A stretch of 64,000 bases of DNA from Rhexocercosporidium sp. MPI-PUGE-AT-0058 (lineage: Eukaryota > Ascomycota > Leotiomycetes > Helotiales), in NCBI GenBank assembly GCA_020746875.1, contig JAGTJL010000013.1:1798001-1862000 (forward strand). Direction: 5' to 3'. The notes beneath the pieces were generated by a model that saw only the letters and a program-made list of their open reading frames with translations, had not been told where the DNA came from and searched no databases. The first letter of the stretch is position 1. Every line of letters begins with the position of its first letter. Below are positions 1-12,563 of this stretch, piece after piece. Both the position numbers and the translations under genes were made by a program.

Positions 1-3000
1 ATCGCCCTGAACGCAGACATATGTGAAGCCCTTTCTCCACGCGGCAGCATCTGTGGTGAGACTTACATAATTTTCGGCTTCTAGGAGCTTGAGCGCAAGT
101 GCAGGTCTGTCTCCATACACAGCTGCTAGTGATGGAAGTCACCAGTCTGTATCGCAGTGACCAGTAATATTACAATCTGCACCATTTTTGAGAAGTAGGC
201 CAACAACATCGGAAAGACCAAAAGCGGCTGCGGCTATAAGAGGAGTTCCGAAATCATCTCCCTCGACAAATCGGTTGACGTCTTCTTTCGCACCGGCTTC
301 CAAGATTTTTTCCACGAGTAGTGTTACTGCCGACTTATCGAGCATTTCCTCATCATTCTGGATTGCGGCCAATAGTGGGCTTCCTAGCTGCGACCCGTGG
401 TAAGATGTATCGAAAGAAGGCATTCTGATGCCAGCAGTGACCACACCTCTCATGTTTGCTCCTTTCGCTATTAGTACTGTCATGGCTCCTGGATCCTCGA
501 TGCGAGTTGTGCTGACTGCTGTGATCAATGGTGTACGAAGTCTTCCACTGGTTGCTTCCAAGTTCACATCTGCCCCGGCTTTCAACAGCTCTTCAACTAC
601 TGGAAGACTCTGAACCATAGATGCCGCGATTAAAGCCGCCCCACAAGTATCATCCATACCAAATTTGACATTCTTTTTGGTATCGAGCGTTGTATCTGGA
701 TCAGCGCCATGTTAAAGGAGCAGTCGTACGACACCCACTGAGTTACTGTAGAGACAGCATTCGACCAATGCGCGATTCAGCCCAGTTCTCGCTTTCTCAT
801 CATCTATCGGGTACCTGGACAAAAGAGCGTCCAGAAACTGGAAGTACTTGTTACTCGACAGGGGTCTGATTGAAGTATTTGGGCTCGCCAAACGACAAAT
901 GGTCCAAAACGTAGACTCAAGCTGTGTGTCTGCGGAATGTATGTCAAGACCTTCTCCATCAGCGAGAACCCGGTGTCCTGATTCCCAGCCCCTACTGCAG
1001 CCAAAAGTATATTCTTCTTTTCGTGGTCTGGATGCGTCTCGAAAATTGTCTCCCCGCTTTCTGATATCTTCAGAAGTATCCGAAGATCACAGAAGCCAAG
1101 CCAATCATCACGAGCGATTCTCATCAAGTCTTGTTCGTAGTCCAACCGGGCATGGAGCAATTTGTTTGATCCGAACGACGCGGTCCTAATCTTTGGTTGG
1201 AAGCCAGTTGCAAGAATGTGTTCTACACAATCCTTACTTCCAGCATTGCGAGTTTGTGCAGCGCAGTGAATAGTTTCCTGCAGAACAATATATTTCTCTT
1301 TTTCGTTAAAATTGGAGTGCTCAGCCAGTACCTCCGTAAGCTTCACGATCAAAGTTTTGGCTCCATGTAGAGCAGAGATGTTTAGTAAGATACGCAACAG
1401 TTTTTTAAAGTATGTTGACCATCCACGCTCAGCCTGTGGGAGGAGGTTTATGTACCACATGAGCTCATCCAACAGGTATTGCGTCGTCACTGTCTTTTCA
1501 GTCGATAGAGATACGATAAGCGCAGACCCAAGTGGTTGCATCACTGGATCAAGGAGAGATGCGAGATCACTGACATTCTGCGAATAGCCTCGTTCGAACA
1601 CTGCGCGCAGTTGCGAGATCACTTTCCTGATATGTGCGTGTTCGCCAGCCGCTACCAGGTAACAAACTGGTGTCCAAAAAGCCTCGTCGATAGTACTCGT
1701 GTCCATTCTGGATTCAATAAGCCCCCACGAAAGTAGGCGGAGGTTGTTAGCCGCAGCTTTAGAGATAACACTTGCGGAGTAACCTAGTTCCATATTCTCT
1801 CCACAGGCCGACTGCCGCCACCTATCATAATATACATACATGTTCCGTGGCCATGAGAAATCTTGTAAGTGTGCAAGTCTGGCATGAGTGTGATACTGAG
1901 ACAGCCGTGCTGGATCGCTGAACCGTTGAAGTGCGAAGCTAGCAGCAGCAGCTTCGACATCGGGACCGCAAAGGTGTTCGAACAAGAACGTCGTGCAATA
2001 GTGGAGAAACAGCCACAAATCTTCTTTGGCGTCCTCCTGTTGACCTGGAAGCGAGTCTAGTTTCTGAAGAGCAGTTTCAAACGTCTTCGAAGTAGAATAA
2101 GCCAGACAAGCTTTGGCCAAACGGAGGTGCACAATAAAAGGTGTAAATTGAAATTCGAGTTCGCCCGGCTTCTCAAGGTAATGCTGGACGGAAAAGTGTG
2201 CCAGCTCAACAACCATGACTTGGGGATATTTCTCATCATGTCTAGCCTTGACCAGGCTGCCGAGAACTTTCAGCATGTATTCGCTGTTGAACAGGCGATC
2301 CTCTTCGTCAACTTCGAAGTTGTCCAGATCTATGGCGATGGCTTCTCCCAGCATTCCTAATGTCATAGGTGATCGTGCACCACACAGCCAAGTCAAGCTC
2401 GGACAGCCCACTTCCGCTCAGATGAACGAATGTTGTTCAGAATCCCCCGATACGTATCGTCAAGGCTTTCAGAGAGTCAACGAAGTGCTTCGCGGACGTC
2501 TTTGGCTGATTGTCGTTGTGAAACCTCCTCCAACTGGCAGTGTGCCCACATCCACCTAGATATCTAGTCAACACCCAAAAAATAGAGTCGGATTTCGAAT
2601 GACCTTAGAAACTAGGTGACCCACATTCCGTGCGAATTTGAGCACAGTTCTGTAGTGATGGCACTTTTGAGGGAATCAGAGAAGCACGAAAAACGTTGCT
2701 GGTCGTCTTGTTTTACGCGCTTCTCCATATACTTCTTGATGTCGCTATCAATGGAGGCTTCAGAGACAGGCACTTTTCAAAATTGGTGGGACGAAAGCCA
2801 TGCTGGATTTTGATTTCATCTCGGCTTGAAACCAGGACGAGCAAGTTTGCACCTGCCGAAGTTTGTTTGTCAAGGCGTTGAAGGAAGGAAAGAGCAACAT
2901 CCAAGTCTTGGCATTCATCTAAAGCATCGATGACCAATCTTGTTTCTTGAAAATTGGAAGCATTGTGCAGTATCTCATCGAACAACTCATCGTTGGTAGC

Positions 3001-4171
3001 TGACTCGTGGGTTGGGCCCTTCGCACTGGGCTCCAGTAGAGATTCGGAGATCTCTGGAAGGTAGGTTGCTTGTTGATGAAGTATCGACAGCAGCATATTT
3101 CGAGTGACCCATCTGGCTTCGTCCTTGAAGTCGAAGAAGAAATACAACACACACGGTTTTCGACGTCAAGGGATATCAACATCTAAACTTGCAACAGATT
3201 CCAAGGCTACTTTCAAAACCGAAGACCTCACAACAAATAAGCAATCTTGATCTAACTGATGGATAGAAACTCACATCAGCACACAGTCTTTCCGGATCCG
3301 GCTGGGGAAATGTCCGTCAGCGCTCTTTCTCGCCACAGAAGTCACGACACAAACCTTGGCCACTGAGCCACAAGTTCTTTCTTGGCTCTGAGACAAGTTG
3401 AAGCCATTGCCGGCATGGATCGGATTCGGTCAACCAACTACCAGTACCCTGGTTCACACAGGCTGAGACTGCTGGTGAAATTCGACTGGTAGTCTACAAC
3501 GGCAAGCCATTTCAAGACAGCCTCTCTTTGCTTCGCTGATGCTATGTCAGTATCTGTGAGTCGATTATCGGGAGTCAGACGTACCGAGTGCTTCATCTTC
3601 GCCACTCTTCTTCATTCCATTGAGTAAGTCTTAGATGTTGGAAACTCTAAGCATGGTCTCGTTTTGATTGTCCTTCAATTCGATTTTCATATCCTCCAGA
3701 TGACGTCTATTCTAGTCAGCACAAATCAATACCTAGCATTTCCCAGGAGCCTTACTCAATTCTTCTGTTCATCTCAAGCAAATCCATCGTCATCGCCGCA
3801 CTCAATAAATTCTTATGTCTCTCCAGCCTCCCAATCCAAGGAATCAATTCTCCACGCTTCAGAAACGGCCATATCAAGATCTGCCTTGTTCTTCGCTAAC
3901 CCTCGGAAGGTTTCAACTTTACGGCTAGGCTCTTCATGTCATCTAGACAGCTATCAAGTACAGGCTTCAGCGAGGCGAGCAGCTCAGAGGAGATGCTTGA
4001 CGCCTGTAACCTGACAAGAATAGTCTGTAATCCTCCAATCTCCCGACAGCGATTTGCGATCTCTTCATCTGCATGACGAACATCTTTAGTGTACTGTACA
4101 CACCAAACTGTGATATTCACAGAGACTTCCACCAATGCGACCACACTGGCGGCAAATCCGGCGATCTCCAT
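1..4171 (-). pseudogene. Decayed NLR (STAND) gene: N-terminal domain, NACHT, ankyrin repeats
   Basis: Relic of a fungal NOD-like receptor, the family behind heterokaryon incompatibility and non-self recognition. Pieces lie in order on the minus strand. The start (4171, MEIAGFAASVVALVEV) is the helical N-terminal domain typical of these proteins. A P-loop core (AGSGKT) lies near 3270 and Walker B (LVIDALDECQD) near 2920. The post-NACHT signature (EALR, stop, LSESLDDTYRGI) is near 2450, followed by WLCGARSPMTL. Ankyrin repeats run from about 790 to the left edge, so the 3' end is outside the window. Disablements seen: TAG at 3896-3898, a frameshift just after the P-loop, TGA at 2477-2479, a frameshift near 2405, a frameshift near 800, TAA at 712-714 inside an ankyrin (LLL*HGAD) and TGA at 139-141. 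A plausible intron remains near 3740. Non-functional; the family assignment is strong. Confidence 0.85.
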
Positions 4172-4875
4172 TTTGGCGTGCTCCGAGCGTATGTTTTCGC
4201 TCAGGAGTACGCTACAACCATTTGCTTAAAAGACCTGCATACCAGAGAGTTCAATAATAAAGGCCTGCAATCGGTTTAAGTTGAAGGTCTTCAGCATGGT
4301 GTGACTGCAGAAGCATTTGAGGGGAAACATCCAGATTCTATGTGTCGTCGATCCTTCACATGCCAAGTCTGGGGCAGGCTTCATGTAAGCTTCAATTGGC
4401 AGCTGCCAGTCATGTCTCGCACTAACTGCTGCAGCCTTTCGGGCATCAAGCCACCAAGTCCTTTTCCTTAGGTCCAGACAAAGCCAACGAGTAAAAACGG
4501 CATCCCCAAAAACAAAAGTTGGACTAAGAGAAGAGAGGAAATATCATATCACCAAGGGAGCATCTCTTCGCCAATCTCATTGGTGGCAGTGCAAAGTGTT
4601 TGTTGATTAGCTGAACAATGTGCTACGGAGGTGGGCTTTGCTTGACTTAATTTAATCAATTTGCACCACCGGCCTTTAGGCGGTGCTACCGGCCATCTGC
4701 CACCCCCTGCCAAGGTGTTTTCCGCTTGACTTGATCGTCGGCTACTATTTGCTGGAAATGCATTCGCTAAAGCACTATAAACATTTCTATTCTTTAAGTA
4801 TATTCTTTGCCTAATAACGCAATATAAAAACAACCAAAAAAGATTTTTGACATCATGGCATATCAATCCTGATTC
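4172..4875. other. Intergenic, no gene seen
   Basis: Upstream flank of the NLR relic and downstream flank of the receptor gene. A 105-codon minus-strand frame (4549-4866) has no recognisable motif and low-complexity content. A short GC-rich patch around 4660-4705 contains two related CACCGGCC/TACCGGCC words that could pair imperfectly. Nothing else is supported. Confidence 0.5.
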
Positions 4876-6409
4876 TCATACAATATTTTTCGTCCTCGTC
4901 TTCACCGGCGACTTCGCAATATCTAGATCGCTCATCTCTATCAACTTCGACTCATCTTGATCCCATTGATCATCATGATGCACCGTATAGCTCTGCTGAT
5001 ACCGGATTGCGCCATCATTGGTCTCCGTGTCCGTCTCATCAGCAGACCTCCCGGTTGGCCGCACCACCGAGATGTTGCCCCCGTTCGCAGTGTGCCCATG
5101 CGTGCTGTTGTAGTAATTGTTCCCTGTGCGCGAGAGTTGTGTGGAACCCATGATCTTGGGGAAGAGGCGCACGAGGAGAAGACGCAGAGTAGGCATGCAG
5201 GTACAGATCATGCCGATGCTGATCTCGACCGTGGACCAGACTGACACGGGCAGGTTGTCCCAGGTTGGGTTGTTGGACTTCGCGAAGCTGATTAGGGATT
5301 GGAGGCGTATGATGCTAACTACTGTGACGCTGGCTGGCTTTTAGTTTTTGGGTGGGGTATCGAGGTGGAGGGGGGGTTGGAGGCTTACAAGGTTCCCACA
5401 ACGAACATCATGGCTACGCCGATCTTCTTCTTCCAGTGCAGCTTCAGGTGGATGAGCTGGGAGATGGGGAGCCCCAGCATCCAGAAATCCAGCAGGATGC
5501 TGATTGCAGCGTTTGCCCAGCCCAGAGCATTGATGTTCAAACAATGTCCTTTGTGTTCTCCGTCCCATCCCGTCCAGTAGAAGTCAATCGGCTTGCATTG
5601 GAAGATCGCGAGGAGAACGAACAGGACCCCGAAGCAACAGTTGAAGATAACAGTGCCCCAGATGACACGTTTGATAGCAGGCCCAGGAAAGATCCGAAGG
5701 TAAAAGAACAAGAGTGAGAGTTTCAACAACGAAACCTGGAAGAAGTACAAGATCTCCATGCCGTAGAATGCGTGGACAAAACCAGTAATTTGCTTGGGTG
5801 TGAGAGTCCATACATCTCTGCCCAGACCATTGGAAAGTATGCCGTGGGAAGTCAAGACCATACTCGGGACACCGAATATCATCGTAACGAAAATGAAGAC
5901 GTCGTCTAGCCCAAAGGAAGCTTGTGTGAAGAATCTGGCGACCAGTCTCACGAGAACAACCGCAACAGACAGTACCCCAAAGATGATGTTTATTGCGAAA
6001 TAGCCCGCGCTTACGTCTCGGATTGGAATTTTGCAGATGGTTTCGGTGACATTTTTGGCGACTGGTTCGTTGGATGTCAGATATGGATTCAGCGGTGGAG
6101 GACTGGCGATAAACAGACTGAGGCTTACCGAGAGACTCTTTGATGGTGCAAGTGCTGGCAACGCAGACAGCTACTGCTTCTTGTAATGTTACATCAAGGC
6201 AAACGCATGTAGAGTTCGTAGGTGCACACGCTGATGTTTCGAGGCCGGTTGCAAGACATGTCAACTTGGAATCGGTTAGTTATCGGCTTTCCTCAGTCAC
6301 TCCAGGAGACACGAACCGCACATGAGGGCAATGAAGCTATAGTCCCTTGGGAAGATACCCAGGGCACCGAAGCCAGGAAAAATAGCAGAAAGCCTAAAGG
6401 TCGCTTCAT
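4876..6409 (-). CDS. CFEM-domain PTH11-type G protein-coupled receptor
   Basis: Plasma-membrane receptor of the fungal PTH11 class (rhodopsin-like fungal 7-TM domain), a family linked in plant pathogens to surface and host sensing. The model has four exons: 6409-6317, 6264-6129, 6061-5389 and 5329-4876. The exon sum is 1356 nt, giving 451 residues. Residues 1-20 (MKRPLGFLLFFLASVPWVSS) are a signal peptide. Residues about 25-75 are a CFEM domain with eight cysteines (LPSCALTCLATG, ACAPTNSTCVCLD, VCVASTC). The 7-TM domain follows, with motifs such as FGLDDVFIF and CKPIDFYW. The C-terminal tail is acidic and polar. The first intron uses a GTTCGT donor, chosen because it keeps the CFEM spacing; the others have good GTAAG donors. 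The start is the only ATG that supplies a signal peptide. The ligand is unknown. Confidence 0.93.
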
Positions 6410-8606
6410 GCTTTCGCAAGTACATCGGACATCGGAAAGGGGCAGATTTAGATTGCATTGAAAGGAGGAGCCATGTGAATTATAGATGGGATTGTGGCCT
6501 TGTGGCGACTGCTCACACCAGCGGAACGGTTAGATTGGCGTTCCAAGTCTCGCTTGTCTATGGAACGGGTTAGTTGTCTCAGGTAGGAAAACATTTCATG
6601 GCGCGTTCCTGTTCCTAGCCTGACCGTCAATAGTGCATGCATAAGCTTACGACCTTCTCACTGGACCCGCTTGGCATCTGCAGGCGACAAGAAGCGTTGC
6701 CCATCAAACGCCGCGTTTTCACAGGGGAATCAGATGCAGGTGATTAACCTGGTCTGTCGATGTTCAGGAGAAGAGATGTCTTGCCCCTGTTTGTTTGGCG
6801 ACCAAGATCTAGATGCATGCATGGCTGTGGAGTGAGATCGGAGATGATCAATTGAGCATTGAACTGTACTACGTAATGGCATGAATCCCATCGTCCAAAG
6901 ATCGATCAGTCTTTGTTCAGACTAAATGTTTGAATTACCTTGCAAACACGGGTTTTCATGTTCGAATTACCATGGCACCGATCAATAGACCTGCCTCCAC
7001 CACCGAGTCAAATATTAGCTAACCACAAGGCAATACTTCGTAACCTACAAAGACTTGATTGCCACGTCGATAACTCAATATAAAGGCGAAAGCTCTTTGA
7101 CGTACGGCGTCTCTTAACTTCAGGGTATTAATTAGAATTCAAATAGCAGCGAAGTTAGACTCGAGTATCTCTTAAGCTCTTCCTCGTAGTCTCTTCTGCG
7201 AGTTACTCTCCCTCGTAGTCTTTCCTATGGCCCCTTTTTCTTCTTCGTAATCTCACGTTCCTTGGATATAAAAGTTAAAGAAGAGACGTGGAGATCTGTC
7301 TGTGCGTCGTGCGATATCTGTGCGATAGGCTCAACTCCGGAGAGACTTCAGACTTTTGATCGGAGATGTTGAGTTGGAGCTTTCTTGGGAGGCGTGATCG
7401 CCGAGTGGCTTGCATTCTCCGCACTACTGGTACCGTATCATCGAGGGGCTCGAGAGCGCGGGTCGCGGGGGGCGAAGCTTGTTCTAGCTTGGATACGATT
7501 CGCATGGCGATTTAGCTGGCCCTTGAATAATATGACTGACATAACCACATGCCAAAGAAACTTGTGGGTATTTGCATGTATTGACGCGGATGTGCTGAAG
7601 CTCTAATACGTTCAATATATAGCCACGCGGCTTCGCGGAGAAGATAAATATGAGGGAGGATGCACCCTACAAACTGGTCGAAGTAAAGATGCCATCAAGT
7701 ACCGGAGTACTCCAGTAGATGCCACAGGGCCCTTGTGGCGGAAAATTATAGGTGGCGCCTGCATTGTATTATCAAGGGTTGTCCCGCCCTTCCAGGGCCG
7801 GCTCCTCCGTCAATCCCTTCCTGCCGAGCGCAAGTTTGTTAGCCTAGCCTAGGTTCTGGGTCTTGAGGACGGAGGCGATCCCTGTCGTCTCATCTGTTGA
7901 CATTCCGCTTCGAATCCCGTTTTCGACTACCTTCGGACAAACCGCCGAGACCCAACACGGGATGCGGTCAAGAGGGGGTTACTGAGGAAGACCGTCAGGA
8001 ACCGACTGCAGACGAACGGCATATATTCTATTGGCTCCTGGGGACACTTTATCAGCACGTATGAGTTTGCTCAGTTGTTTGCCTACAGTAGGGTGTCAAT
8101 ACTAGCGCTTACAAGGTGGGGTGTTCAAACTTTTTGCACCCCACTGTACGGAATGTTCGCTAGATATGGTATGCTTCCCCCGCCCATCCACAAGCCTGTA
8201 AAAGGAAGAAAAATATACTGGTTTCCAGGCGCAGTAACTCGGACCTGAGCAGCCATCTATCTCCCTAAGTTGGAGAGGATGTCACTACAGCCTTCAAAGT
8301 GCAGACTTGCCAACCGAGGCACTGCTGCTTTTGGTGCCTCTCCCGAACGAGCCACTTCTCGTCAATTACCGACCATGCTCGAGAAGACTTTCGAAACTTC
8401 GGGCATGAGTTCGCACCTTTCGCTGCGACACTGCTGCATTTGCTACTATCCATAGCCATATCCACATCTTGCCCCGGCATCACCGAAAGTTCCTTTCCAG
8501 ATGGCCATAAATAAAACCCTTCTCCCCTGCTTCTGTCCCTTTTTTCCTTCCCAAGGATCTCCTTCAGTCAGTCTTTACAACCAGTCACTCGTTACTAACA
8601 AACAAG
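6410..8606. other. 2.2-kb intergenic region
   Basis: No protein-coding gene is supported. It holds the divergent upstream regions of the CFEM receptor (-) and the FAD oxidoreductase (+), imperfect repeats of a CTCGTAGTCTYT-like word at about 7175-7255, and a short element with terminal inverted repeats at 8084-8148 (listed separately). The stretch 8500-8606 is pyrimidine-rich, as expected of a fungal core promoter and 5' UTR. Confidence 0.5.
8084..8148. mobile_element. Tiny Tc1/mariner-like terminal-inverted-repeat remnant
   Basis: A 61-bp segment is bounded by TA dinucleotides. The left end reads CAGTAGGGTGTCAA and the right end, reverse-complemented, reads CAGTGGGGTGCAAA. The inner part carries another GGTGGGGTGTTC / GCACCCCAC pairing. 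CAGT-type termini flanked by TA are what Tc1/mariner elements leave. There is no room for a transposase, so this is a deletion derivative or footprint. Confidence 0.5.
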
Positions 8607-10422
8607 ATGAAGCTCTCCGCCGCTCTCGCCATAACCTCTGCCGTCGCTGCCTACTCCTCCAAATTACAGGCACGAAGCAAGGCCTCCTGTCACTGCTTCC
8701 CTGGTGACGCCTGCTGGCCATCAACTTCGTCTTGGTCAAAACTCAACAGCACCACCGGCGGTCGACTCATCGCCACAGTTCCAATAGGGACACCATGTCA
8801 TGATCCGACATACAGCGCTTCCGAGTGCGCCATCGTCCAAGATTCCTGGACCTCGCCGAAACTACAGTAAGTCATATTCCCCACAATGCCGAGCCCTTGA
8901 ATTTCTAACCCCAGCTAGCTTGGACTCTTCCTCGTCGATCATGGCACCGTACTTTGCCAACCAGAGTTGCGACCCCTTCACTGCGGAATCGCAGCCATGT
9001 CTTCTCGGGAACTATGTTCGGTACACCGTCAATGTGTCGACAGTCGACGACGTGGTTGCTGGTGTCAAGTTCGCCGCCGCCAACAATATCCGCTTCGTGA
9101 TTCGCAACACAGGTCATGAGTAAGTTGAACATCCTGTGCCAATGAACAATGGACTGACAGGTCGAAGCTTCCTCGGGCGCTCCACCGGCGCTGGAGCTCT
9201 CTCTGTCTGGACTCATCATCTGAAAGACATAGAGTTCAAGCAATTCTCCGACAAGTACTACACCGGCTCAGCAGTCAAAGTTGGAGCCGGTATTGAAGGG
9301 TACGAGATTGTCACTGCAGCAGCAGCAAAGGGCCTTGTTGTCGTCGGAGGCGAGTGCCCGACTGTTGGTCTTGCTGGTGGCTACACCCAAGGAGGTGGCC
9401 ACTCCGCACTTAGCACCAACTTCGGTCTCGCAGCCGACCAAACGCTGGAATTTGAAGTCGTCACTGCTTCTGGCGCTCTCGTCACTGCCTCCCGAACCAA
9501 AAACACAGACCTGTACTGGGCTTTGAGCGGCGGCGGTGGAGGCAATTACGGTATTGTCGTTTCCATGACCGTCAAGACATATCCGGACGCCCCAGTTGGA
9601 GGAGCAGGCATGCAAATCGGCGCTGCCTACACCACGCAAGACAAATTCTACCAAGCCATTGAAGAGTTCCACACCCTCTTGCCTGCAATGGTTGACAACG
9701 GGACCATGGTCGTGTACTATTTCACCGACACATTCTTCGTCATCAACCCAGTCACTGCGTACAACAAGACGGCCGCAGACGTCAAAGCAATCCTCGCGCC
9801 CTTCGTTGCCGTCCTCAACGGCCTCAGCATTCCATTCGCAGTGTCCTACACCGACTCCGCGACCTACGCAGACCATTATGAGCGCTACATGGGCCCGCTC
9901 CCATACGGCAACCTCGGCGTCTCAGAGTACCAATTCGGTAGTCGTCTTGTCCCGCGCTCCGTCGTAGAAGACAGCAATCCTGCGCTCCAAGCCGTCCTCC
10001 GCAATGTCACCGAGGCGGGTGTCATGGTCGTCGGTGCAGCAACTGACGTTTCGGCCCCAGTGAAATCGGGCAAGATCTCGAACGCCGTCCTTCCCGCCTG
10101 GCGTGATGCCCTCGTTCACACCTACTTGACAACGAGCTGGAACTCCTCGGCAAGCGCCTGGGACGACATGCTCCGCAACCAGGATTTGATGACCAATGAG
10201 TGGGTGCCGCAACTTGAGGCCGTGACTCCTGGCAGCGGCGCGTACATGAACGAGGCCGATTTCCGCCAGCCGGACTTCCAGACTGTGTTCTTCGGCGCCA
10301 ATTATGCTGCTTTGTCGGCGATTAAGAAGAAGTGGGATCCGACCTCGTTGTTCTATGCCACGGCGGGTGTTGGGAGCGAGGCGTGGACTGTTGCGAAGGA
10401 TGGCCGCATGTGCAGAGCATAG
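8607..10422 (+). CDS. Secreted FAD-linked (BBE-type) oxidoreductase
   Basis: Berberine-bridge-like flavoprotein of the vanillyl-alcohol-oxidase/PCMH fold, predicted to be secreted. Such enzymes oxidise sugars, alcohols or secondary metabolites; the substrate here is not predictable. There are three exons: 8607-8866, 8919-9119 and 9168-10422 (1716 nt, 571 residues). The start gives a signal peptide (MKLSAALAITSAVAAYSS). The FAD-binding half contains RNTGHD, whose His is the usual covalent flavin attachment point and is completed across intron 2. It also has STGAGALSVW, GGYTQGGGHS and SGGGGGNYGIVVS. A C-terminal BBE segment ends in WDPTSLFYATAGVGSE. Several N-glycosylation sequons and early cysteines fit an extracellular protein. 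All key motifs are intact. Confidence 0.95.
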
Positions 10423-10686
10423 TGACGAGTAGTAGGCATTGAATATAATACGCTACATAGCAAGTTAAATCTCCAACGGTCCCGTCTAGCATACGATAAA
10501 CGAAAAACCTTCAGGCACTGCTACTGATGTGATTTTCCACGTAGTTCAACCCAGTTTCTTGACCAGTCAAGTCATTGCTTGCGTCTCCTATACTAACCGC
10601 AAGAACACTTGCGTCAGTTTCAATTCGCTGGACAAACACGTACCGAGGTGAGCGTGGGCAGTCGCTAAGAGGGGGGAGAACAGGTT
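10423..10686. other. Short intergenic gap
   Basis: 3' flank of the oxidoreductase and degraded upstream sequence of the following truncated gene. A short frame from 10575 shows no family resemblance. No terminator-like element can be called in a fungal context. Confidence 0.4.
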
Positions 10687-12082
10687 TTGATGCCTCTTTC
10701 TGCCATCACACCTGCGACATTATCCGTTGTTACCTCCGCAAAAATGACCCCGCAGTCCATGAATGTCCCTATGGTTGACTTCAATGATACTTCGGCCCTT
10801 TACAACCGAGACGCGAATCTCTTGTTTTCCGATATAAACTCAGCCGACAATGGCGTGATGCCCTTCCTCAATCGTTTGGTGGCGGGTACGGCCTCCGGCA
10901 GTGCGATAATTCCATCACTTGCCATTGCTCCAGCTGCAAATTATTCTCTCCAGTTCTTCGCACCTTCTTTCCAGTGTGACATGGCACCACCAAACGTCAC
11001 CGCAGAAATCAAAGCAGTCTTGAACGGCAAAGGTTTGATCGGACCTGAGCCAGACGACGTACCGTCCGTTGCATATACACCACAAATCAATATGCTCGCA
11101 GCAAGATATAACAACAGATCTTATACAGAATACACGGAATACTCAGAATTCTTCGATAATTGTGTGGCGACTTCCGCTGTATTGACTGTTGCCAATGGAA
11201 GTAGTTATAGCTGTGACGGTATGGCTTACTTCATCAGTGAGGGGTATAATGCTGGCGACCCATTTGCAGGAGCGTACCTACGGATGAAGGCCAACGCCGA
11301 TTTTTGGTCATGCGCTGTTCGAGACTCACGATTCAACATCACCTTCAACGCTACTGGCGATCCGCAGACAGTCAATCACCCCTACACCTTCGAATACAAC
11401 AGCAACGGCTTGAATGCCAGTCACTATATTCATGGCCAAGTCATGTCGAATTTTCTCACAGGTGTTCTCTTCGGCTTTCAGGGTGGAGTCTCCAGCTACC
11501 GAACGCAGATTACGCAGACAGCACTATTTGGCGCTTGACAACTGGGCATAACGATTCCTTGTTCGTGGGGTCAATTGAGGACACTGCCATCCCAGATGCC
11601 GACAAAGCGCTTGCCAGGAACTTGACCATGGGCAGCTCATCGAAGAGCTATCTCGCAACCTTACTCTGAGTTTCTTCAGCGCAGACCGGTTATGGATGCC
11701 TGGTGGCGTCAGCACAACCGTTAACATTGGAAGCACTCATAACATATACAACTATAATCCTACGAATCTCTTCTGGGCTTACGGCCTAGCGGTTCTAGTG
11801 ACTATGCTCAGTGTTGCAATTGGGACGAGAGCTATAATGGTCAATGGCGTGAGCCACGAGACTTCGTTTTCTTCAATCCTTTGCAGTATTCGTAACCAAA
11901 CGCTTGACAATTTGACAGCAGGATTCTCGCTGGCAGCTGAACCTCTCGGATCCGATGTCAAAGATACCAAATTGAGATTTGGAATGTTACGACGAAGCGA
12001 CGAGCATGGATCAATCCGGAGAGCTGGATTTGGCATTGATGGAGAAGTAGACGATCTCATAAAGGGAACTCGTTGCTATTAA
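10687..12082 (+). pseudogene. Truncated, frameshifted fungal membrane glycoprotein
   Basis: Resembles large fungal-specific membrane proteins of the DUF3176 type: a long extracellular, sequon-rich ectodomain followed by a C-terminal TM helix and a short tail. Residues from 10687 (PLSAITPATLSVV onward) match an internal part of such proteins, so the usual N-terminal TM region is missing. The ectodomain frame ends at a TGA near 11536. A second frame covers IEDTAIPDADKALARNLTMG. A third resumes with QLIEELSRNLTLSFFSADRL and continues through the TM (WAYGLAVLVTMLSVAIG) and tail (VSHETSFSSILCSIRNQTLD). The switch at LTMG/QLIEEL looks like a single-base deletion near 11632. Not functional as it stands; the family label is moderate. 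Confidence 0.65.
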
Positions 12083-12182
12083 GACCTTCCAAGTTTATTT
12101 TATTAGATTACGGAGTAGGTTGAGAACACAAGGATTCAAACTCTTAACTGGTATATATAACAATATAAAGCCATAGTTGCCA

Positions 12183-12447
12183 CATAAGACTATAGACTGG
12201 GGAGAATTGGACTAACTACCTAGCTTGCCGAATCGGGAGATTAAGCTCCTTACGACCTATTAGCACATATCCCCTCCACGTAATCTCACGAGACCGCCGA
12301 CCTTCCTTTCAAACTCCTCAAGATCTCCCAGCCCTACCAACCCCTAGCCCTATCTTCCTACATACTTTTTATGAGTATAACTAGCCAGAAGGCGATCAAT
12401 TATCGCATATGACCATAGACTGAGGAAAATTGGACTATTTACATAGC
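12183..12447. repeat. Diverged 42-bp direct repeat pair
   Basis: Copies at 12183-12224 and 12406-12447 share the pattern CATAWGACYATAGACTGRGG followed by a shared ARAATTGGACTA stretch. They are about 220 bp apart, just outside the left end of the piggyBac-like element. Most differences are transitions. Confidence 0.6.
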
Positions 12448-12563
12448 CCCAAGTGCAACAGAATCAACAGCCTCCAAAGGTTTCTAGATCTCGTGCATAC
12501 TGCTTTTAATTGAGGGAATGCTCACGCAACTAGTTGTAATGGGCACGTGACAATAGCTAGTAG

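Noticed and set aside
4549..4866. 105-codon minus-strand frame
   Set aside because: No family signal, intergenic between two well-defined loci, low-complexity composition.
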